Source of the DNA: Typha latifolia
Taxonomy: Eukaryota; Streptophyta; Magnoliopsida; Poales; Typhaceae
Assembly (NCBI GenBank): GCA_019914945.1
Contig: CM034101.1
Location: 9,311,188-9,375,187, forward strand
DNA length: 64,000 nt
Reading direction: 5' to 3'
Shown: piece after piece, positions 57,306-64,000 of the stretch
How the letters are laid out: every line of letters begins with the position of its first letter
How positions within the stretch are numbered: the first letter of the stretch is position 1
Translations under genes and position numbers: made by a program
Notes under the pieces: generated by a model
The model's database searches: none
Told to the model about the DNA's origin: nothing
Seen by the model: only the letters and a program-made list of their open reading frames with translations

Positions 57306-58228
57306 AAACTTCTCATTGTAGTAGAAGCACAAACCCTTGGCTCTCCTTTCCTTGATTTATTGCCAGGGTTAGCCATCGGGAGAAGCTCTTCCGTTGCCCT
57401 CCGAAGTCGATGAGACGAGCTCTAGGTGGTAGGGACTTCCCCTCTTGATGCCAAGTGGGAGGACCAAATCCAGCATTGCTCAATGGAGCCGACTTGGATT
57501 CTCTCCGGTCCCTAGGGCTCCATGGCACCTTGGAGCTTCATCGTAGCTCCTTGACTTTCTCCTCCATCATGGCCATTGTAGAAAATGTCACCAACAATGT
57601 CCTTGGCCTCATGGCCTTAACCTCGCTTGTATGTTCAGATTTGAGTCCACTAACGAAGGTGCAACAGAGAGTTGTGTCTAACCAACCCGGTACGTAGTTG
57701 CAAATTCTCTCAAACTCTTCTTGATAAGTTTGGACCGTGGGCTGTTGAGTGAGCTTAGTCAAGATTGCTTAGAACTCTTTATGCTCATTCGGACCGAACT
57801 AAGTACATAGGACAAACGCAAGCTCATCCCAAGATGGAAACGGTTGAGTTCGTTGTGCCGCTTGGCACCATCCGATTGCGACATCCTTCAAATGGAGTTA
57901 AAATACTATTATGATGTTTCGGTGGGTCTGGGGTCCCTTGGTAGGTGAAGAGCTGATCCGGTCGATAGAGCCAGTCTAGTGGATAGCCTCCCGCGAGCTT
58001 GGGGAAATCAAGTCGTATGGTTCGAACTTGAGACCCTACAAATGGCCCGTCTTCTTGTATGGCATGTCCTCGTTCGCCATGCTAGTCCCCTCTGCCACGT
58101 GGTGGGGGCCCCTCTATGCCACCGACTCAATGACCCTTTTGTTCGGACCATTGCCGCCCTTGGCAGAATATTGCTTAGGCCAATCTCTGGCCGCGGGTCG
58201 CTTAAGCCTTGGTCTTGGTGTAGGTGCG
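57306..58228 (-). pseudogene. family M gag (copy 6, cut by LTR A11)
   Basis: On the minus strand: middle region (58228), capsid core (58020-57800), capsid C-terminal part (TYQEEFERICNYVPGW, FVSGLKSEHTSEVKAMRP, MMEEKVKELR; 57740-57540), linker, then knuckle near 57310. It is the most complete M gag, but several stops break it. Confidence 0.78.
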
Positions 58229-58360
58229 GTAATAACCAAAAAAAAGAAATAATAATAATAATAAATAATATAATATATAATAATAATAATAATAATGTAT
58301 AAATTTAAAAAAAAAGAGACAAAAAGAAAGAAATAAAAAATATATAAAAATATATTGGTG

Positions 58361-58388
58361 TTGCATGGCACGAGCTCGTGCCATGCAA
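58361..58388. repeat. perfect 28-bp palindrome in LTR A11
   Basis: Each half reads TTGCATGGCACGAG on its own strand, with no spacer. It is the A11 form of the near-terminal inverted repeat. Confidence 0.92.
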
Positions 58389-58790
58389 CGTGGGCGCGTG
58401 ATGGGGGCGCCACGTGCACCCACAACTGCCGGCCTGGCCAACCGAGCCGGACCAGCTAGCTGCGGTGGGCCCCGCTGCCGCCTCCCTTCCCCCTCCTCCA
58501 CCGCCTTCCCTCTCTCTCTTTTATATCTCTCTCTCTCACATATTTTCTTGCCAACGTCGACCTACCGCCGCCGTCGCCGTCGCCGCCACAACACCACCCT
58601 CATCGCCTCTCTCTTTCTCCCTCTAAATCTCTCTCTCTCTCTCCTTCCCTTGCCGACGCCGACCTACTGCCGCCGTCGCCGTCGTCGCCGCCGCACCACC
58701 TTCTCTCTCTCTAACTCCCACGTTCTCTCTCTCTTACCCTCCTCTCTCTCTCTATCACCTCTCATTTTCTCACCACCTTCTCTCTCTCTC

Positions 58791-58966
58791 TAATGCCCTC
58801 ATTCTCTCTCTTACCCCCTCTCTTTCTCTCTCTCTAATGCCCTCGTTCTCTCTCTTACCCCCTCTCTTTCTCTCTCTCTAATGCCCTCGTTCTCTCTCTT
58901 ACCCCCTCTCTTTCTCTCTCTCTAATGCCCTCGTTCTCTCTCTTACCCCCTCTCTTTCTCTCTCTC
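58791..58966. repeat. 44-bp minisatellite in LTR A11, four units
   Basis: Units start at 58791, 58835, 58879 and 58923, each with TAATGCCCTCGTTCTCTCTC and TTACCCCCTC. They are almost identical, so the expansion is recent. Confidence 0.92.
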
Positions 58967-60431
58967 TAGCACCTCTCTCTTTCTCTCCTCGCCGACGACT
59001 TCTCGCTGTCGCCGTCGTCACCGCTGCACCCCTAACCACCGTCTCTCTATTTAGTGCTCTATCTCTCTCTCTCGTTCTCTCTCTCTTACCCTCCTCTCTC
59101 TCTCCCAATCACATCTCTCTCTTGAGCTCTCTCCCTTCTCTTATCAACACCAGCCGCTGCTGTCGCTGTCGCCATTGCCGCCGCCACCGCCGCAGCCTAG
59201 GTGAGCCTCCCTTCCTTCTCCTTTTCTTCTTCTTCTTCTTCTTCTTCTTCTTCTTCTTTCTTTCTTTCTCTTCTTCTTCCTCTCTTCTTCTTCTCCATTC
59301 TGGGCCCTCCTCCTCTTGCTGTGTAGCAGACAGTGTTGGAAGAGCACTATTATTATTTTTTATATATAATTACTTCCTAATGATAAGTAACATAGTCTAT
59401 TTAGGTAATTAATTATTTTGATAATTTATACTCACTAATATAATTTTACTAAGCATTTTAGTATAATAATTTATTAATTACAATTATAAATATTGCCTAT
59501 AAATTTATTTAGAGGTTTAGTTATTATTTATTAGTGAATATATGTAGTCTTATATTTATATTTAACTTATATTATATATGTCTATTTTTAGTATATTAGT
59601 ATTGTCTAAGAGTTTGTATAAAATGGAATACTAGAATTGTAGATTATTTTTGTATAATAGGATAATGATTATTTTACGTATAATCTAGGATTAGTTAAAT
59701 ATGAGTAAGTATTACAAAATAACTAGTAATAATATTATTTTATAATTATATTTTTATTAAATCATATATATAGTCGTCTTGGTTATTTATAAAAAGGAGA
59801 TAAATTACTATATACTTATTTTCTATAATTATCAAATTAGGATTTTATTAAATAAATATAAATAGCATATTAATATTGCCACAATTAAATTTATCCTATA
59901 AATCTAATCAATATTAAACCTAATAAAATATCATATTTTACTCGAACGAATTATAATCAGATAAACAACTAACTTTATGTTAATTAAACATTTTCAGACT
60001 CTGAACCCCCTTATTTGAGACCCCGAGGATCTCACCAGCATCAAGTGGCGGTTGATTGATGGACCCGAGGGATATGTGTGTTGAGCCTTCTGATAAGATG
60101 TGAGTAGTCTTATCTCTTAGACGCCTTTCTCAAATTAGGTTATATTATATATTATGTACATGCGTGTTTTGGCCTCCAGCATGATTATATGACTTTATCT
60201 AGAGATGATTACAGTCGAGCATATTTTATCATGCATCTGATTAGGTTGATCTGGGATATGAGCACATTAGTGATACATAGAGATCATGAGAGAAGATTCT
60301 ACTGTTATGATTGTTTACCGAGTTGATCTATAGCATGAGTATGCATGTGTTGACGATACAATTGGAGACTACATTATATCATTTTCTCTTGATTCCTATT
60401 CCACTGAAATTCTTGTTATACATTTGACTTG

Positions 60432-60668
60432 TTATCGTATTGGTCTGTCATTTAGACGGAAAGCATGAAATGTGATTGATAGGATAGTTGATAGAAAGTG
60501 TGAGGATACTCGAGTGGGAACAAGGGTTAAGACGCGCTTGGTGGATGATTGATCGCTCGACATAATCGCGATCCTGTTGGCCTTACGTCCGAGGTCGTTA
60601 GTCTGTGTGCGCAGCAAACATTTGGACACATGCCGTTCGCTAGGGCATATGTGGCGAGTTATCCTCAC
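60432..60668 (-). other. antisense open frame in LTR A11 (78 codons)
   Basis: This is the counterpart of the A10 and F2 antisense frames. It shares RITRHICP, SSDQSSTKRVLTL and STILSITFHAF. No domain is recognised. Confidence 0.28.
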
Positions 60669-60842
60669 AATGTTTTTATCAACTATGTGGGTTCCCGGTC
60701 TGGATAGATGTTGATACCCTAGCAGGTGGCCGGATATGATTATATTTGAAATACTCTTGTGGGTGGCGGAGTATGCTCGAGCCTTTCAGACATGATGTTG
60801 AGATCGGGTACCGAGAGTTGACTGTGCATATTAGTCTAGTAT

Positions 60843-61955
60843 TTGGGTGAATGATTGTGTATGGAGAGGGTGGAAGGAAGGGTGATGGCAGTGGTGGTGG
60901 TGAGGAACAAGATGCGCAGCAATAGCGGTGGTGATGGTGATGGTGATGGTGAGAAAACTTCTCGTCGTAGTAGAAGCACAAACCCTCGGCCCTCCTTTCC
61001 TCTATTTTTGTCGGGGTTCGTCGTCAGGAGAAGCAATTCCGTCGCCCTCTAAAGTTAGTGAGAGGAGCACTAGGTGGTAGGGACTTCCCCTCTTGATGCC
61101 AAGTTGGAGGACCATATCTATCATTGCTCGATGGAGCCGGCCAAGATCATCTCTAGTCCATAGGGCTCCGTGGCACCTTGGAGATTCATCATAGCTCCTT
61201 GACCTTCTCCTCGATTATGGCCGCTGTAGAAAATGCCTCCAACAATGTCCTAGGCCTCATGGCCTTGACCTCCACTGGTATGTCGGAGCTCATTCCACTG
61301 ACGAAGGTGCTGTAGAGGGCTGAGTCTTGCCAACTCGGTACACTTCTTGATAAGCTCGGACCATGGTCTGTTGAGTTAGCTTAGTCAAGATTGCTTAGAA
61401 GTCTTTATACTCAGTCGGATCGAACATAGTACAGAGGGCGGACAAAAGTTCATCCCAAGACGGAAATGGTTGAGTTCATTATTCTGCTTGATAATGATAG
61501 AGCCAGTCTAGTATCTAGCCTAGGTAGGTGAAGAACTGATCCGATCGATAGAGCCAGTCTAGTATCTAGCCTCCCGCGAGCTTCAGGAAATCAAGTCGTA
61601 TGGTCTGAACTTGAGCCCCTATAGATGGCCCATCTTCATGTATGGCATGTCATCATTCCCCACGCCGGTCCTCTCTGCCACGTGGAGGGGGGCCCCACTA
61701 TGCCACTGTCTCCATGACCTCAAGCCAATCTCTGGCTGCGTGTCGCTCAAGCCTTGGTCTTGTTGTAGGCGGTTCATGCCAAGGTCCACCCTACTTTGTT
61801 TCGGGGCAAACCCTAGCTGCGGGAGGCTTGGTCCAAGCCCTAGATTAAGGTGGTATGGGCCAAGCTCTAGCCGCCATCGGTTCAGACCAAGCCCAAGCTG
61901 TTGGATGGGGTGGAGCTCCATTGCGCCGATCTGCATCTCGTGCGCCTAATCCTAG
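60843..61955 (-). pseudogene. family M gag (last piece of the array)
   Basis: From left to right: a piece with GGTGATGGTG repeats, the knuckle (CFYYDEKF near 60975-60955, second Cys now Tyr), linker, capsid C-terminal part (61180-61390), capsid core (to 61640) and middle region to 61955. Stops and small deletions are present, including a duplicated 'gatagagccagtctagt' near 61496 and 61547. Confidence 0.72.
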
Positions 61956-62035
61956 GCTAGGGTTTTCAACTTTCATTTCAGCCATATACTAATCTTAGGC
62001 GTAGCTACGCAAACCATGGATGAGATGCTGGTGTA

Positions 62036-62873
62036 GGTAGCCCAGCTCAAGTCATATGCACGCCCACCAGTCAACCAGGATTTCCTCTCACGTTTAAGCA
62101 TTGCTCAACTTGAGGTTAGAGTTGAGATTTGGTTTGACCCTTCGTAGAGTCTTTCCCATCCAATTTAGCCACTTTTATCCCCTCGAATGTGCCCTGGTCC
62201 AGTTAGTCTAGCTCAGCCCGCTTGCGGCATTGGTCCATCAAATTCCTTGTGTACGGATCCAACCCTTCCCAAGGCCGTTCCTATCCCATTCTCTTGCAAA
62301 CCGGGGGTGAATAGGTGGGCAAGCAAAGAAAGGAGGAGATCTAATGGTGGTGGGGCTCTATCCAGGGCTGACCTAATCAGTCAACGACCGACGGCGGCTA
62401 TAATAGGCCAGCAATGACTAGGGAAAGGAAGAAAGCCATACAAGTTGTAGAGACGATTATGATTGAGAGGGGATGAAGGGGGAGAAGCAACAAACCAGAA
62501 AGATAGGAAGAATATTAATTTAACTAAATTCATCGTTTAATTCATGCATATGGTTACAAGTCATTGAACCTTATTTATAGAAAATAAAATAAAGATTCCT
62601 AAGGTAAAAAAAAATAAGGATTAATCCTATCCATCCAACTTTTGTATCTCCCATAGATTTGATCGTAGCTCAACCTTCGATAGAATCCTAATAGAAAGTC
62701 ATGAAAAACATAGATAATAATGCCACTAATAGAATCCATTTAATTCCATATTTTTCGGAAATCACATGAGTATGAATATCTTGCAATCCTCATTCTCACG
62801 TATTGAGATGAAAATACTAAGACAGGCAGATAATATGCCAAGTGGAGGGTGCACCAAAATCCTTACATCCAAT
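62036..62873 (-). mobile_element. LTR L2
   Basis: It matches LTR L1 (39260-39894) but keeps the TATA region that L1 lacks. Its right end, ATCCTTACA, is the reversed LTR start. The left end is set only by loss of homology. No gag or polypurine tract is visible on its right. Confidence 0.68.
62572..62579 (-). promoter_or_regulatory. TATA box of LTR L2
   Basis: The minus strand reads TTCTATAAATAAGGTTC here. L1 has a deletion over this place. Confidence 0.6.
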
Positions 62874-62997
62874 GCTAATTTTGTAGCAGACACTATATAG
62901 ATGAGAGAAGTCCTAAATCTAATTGTCTTTGCCATTTCAGGATGGTGAGTCCCGTTTGTCAAGCTTTGGACTAATAAGGAATAGTCGTGAGGGAAAA

Positions 62998-63094
62998 TGT
63001 AACACCCCCCTCCCCCCCAAAAAAAGCAAGCAGGGCATGTACCATCGGCGTGGTGCACAGAGGGGGCCCGGCCTCGGGCAGAGGGCACTCGTCC

Positions 63095-63142
<48 letters not shown>

Positions 63143-64000
63143 TCCTCCCTATTTATTTTCCCCTCGAGGAGAGCTCGGGCATCCTTTGCTTCCCTTCCAC
63201 CTTTCTCCCTCCCACTCTGACCTTCACCATGATCGTTGTTGAAATGGCCGGGCCGGCATATTCCTCATCCTTGGTGGTAAGTCCTCTCCTCCTCGTCATT
63301 TCCTTTTCGATGCGGTGACTACGCGATGCTTTGGGCTGCGCATCATCATAGCCTCTCCTTCCCCAGCAAGGCGGCAGTGGTTGGTCGCTGGCCTGGGTCC
63401 TCTCCCTTTCGCTCCCATTACTCGTGGGAGTGGTTGCGTGGTGGGGGAAAGGGAGGTTATATACCCAGCCCGAGGGTTGCAGGATGTGTGCCTTGGGCTG
63501 GCTTGGCTCCCACTAGCCCGAGCTTGAGTGTGGCAAGCGTGCTCGAGCGTGCGTTGCCTCGAGCTGGGCTCGACCAGTCTCGGGCAATCCCTAGTAAATT
63601 TTTAAGATTTTTATGCTGACTTTGTGATCCTGTCACAGACCATCCTATAACTAGTCATGATTAGGTGGGGTGACTACTCTTTGCTAGGGATTTTTTTTAT
63701 CCAAATCTAGGCAAGTGGTCTATCCACTCTTGATTTATTATTTCTTGTGATAAATAATAGCATGAGCATATATGACAAGCTAATCCTTATATTTTAGCAA
63801 AACCTGTCTAGTTAATATGTTGATTGACATGATTTGTTATAAATTTAATGTGATGTCTGCATGCTTAGGTAGCCTCGTTTATCATCCCAGACAATTAAGC
63901 AACCGTTTCGCTGGACGATGGGCGATTTACTATCGATCAATGAGAATCAACCCCTTAAGGGTGTCTAATTTGCCGTATTGACCTCGGTACCCGATGACGT
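62998..64000 (+). mobile_element. LTR D3 (runs off the window)
   Basis: It starts TGTAACACCCCCCTCC and is colinear with D1 and D2 for the first 250 bases, including a C-run and CT array (63092-63140) and CCCCTCGAGGAGAGC. Unlike them it is not interrupted by a giant LTR and continues to the window end. The downstream part (63260-64000) shows no gene. Confidence 0.7.

Larger units (their letters stand above)
58229..60842 (+). mobile_element. giant LTR A11 (3' third missing)
   Basis: It starts as a mutated TGTAATAACC (GGTAATAACC). It contains a perfect 28-bp palindrome (58361-58388), a long CT-rich zone with a 44-bp minisatellite, an AT-rich zone, and the conserved GC block (60490-60690). It ends at about 60842 inside the 'tgtgcatattagtctag' block, where family M sequence resumes. 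Confidence 0.8.

Overview
This is nuclear DNA of a flowering plant, most likely a monocot. It is dominated by transposable elements and contains one recognisable host gene. The evidence for a plant nucleus is a spliced bHLH121-type transcription factor with GT-AG introns, Ty3/gypsy retrotransposons whose primer sites match plant initiator tRNA-Met, hAT-type MITEs with 8-bp target duplications, and a small insert of chloroplast DNA. The species cannot be named from the sequence. The predicted bHLH121 protein and the repeats look monocot-like to me, but this is an impression without an alignment.

Layout. 1-2.8 kb: tail of a degenerate gypsy polyprotein, then two LTRs of one family (B/G) in opposite orientations, rich in GTTCGAAC palindromes. 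2.8-6.4 kb: low-copy DNA with three exons of the bHLH121-like gene on the + strand; the exon for the basic DNA-binding region is not in the window. 6.4-8 kb: AT-rich repeats, including an about 73-bp tandem array. 8-10.3 kb: an LTR-gag-LTR gypsy remnant (family E). 10.3-22 kb: giant-LTR copies (A1, A2, F1, A3), with a chloroplast ycf4 fragment inside F1 and a clean solo LTR of family E inside A3. 22-24.1 kb: LTR plus gag of family B. 24.1-26.9 kb: low-copy DNA with two complete hAT MITEs. 26.9-38.35 kb: one giant solo LTR (A4) opened by nested insertions of the same family. 38.4-44.2 kb: another LTR, then a family L gag-protease remnant on the - strand, split by a solo giant LTR (F2) with a perfect 5-bp target duplication. 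44.2-48.8 kb: a decayed chromovirus pol (family D) and its LTR, partly duplicated in tandem. 48.8-49.5 kb: family E LTR and integrase on the - strand. 49.5-62 kb: a same-strand array of family M gag/LTR pieces, interrupted by giant LTRs A10 and A11. 62-64 kb: LTRs of families L and D.

The main theme is the A/F family. It has LTRs of about 2.9-3.2 kb and at least 12 copies or fragments here. They are mostly solo LTRs, nested in each other and in other elements. None is accompanied by recognisable coding sequence of its own. These LTRs carry a near-terminal inverted repeat whose two arms change together between copies, a second GC-rich hairpin, expandable minisatellites, and an open antisense reading frame of up to 175 codons shared by several copies. 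All retroelement genes seen here are broken by stops, frameshifts or deletions, so nothing mobile appears autonomous. I found no rRNA gene, CRISPR array or convincing tRNA gene. Family letters (A, B, D, E, F, G, J, K, L, M) are my own labels.
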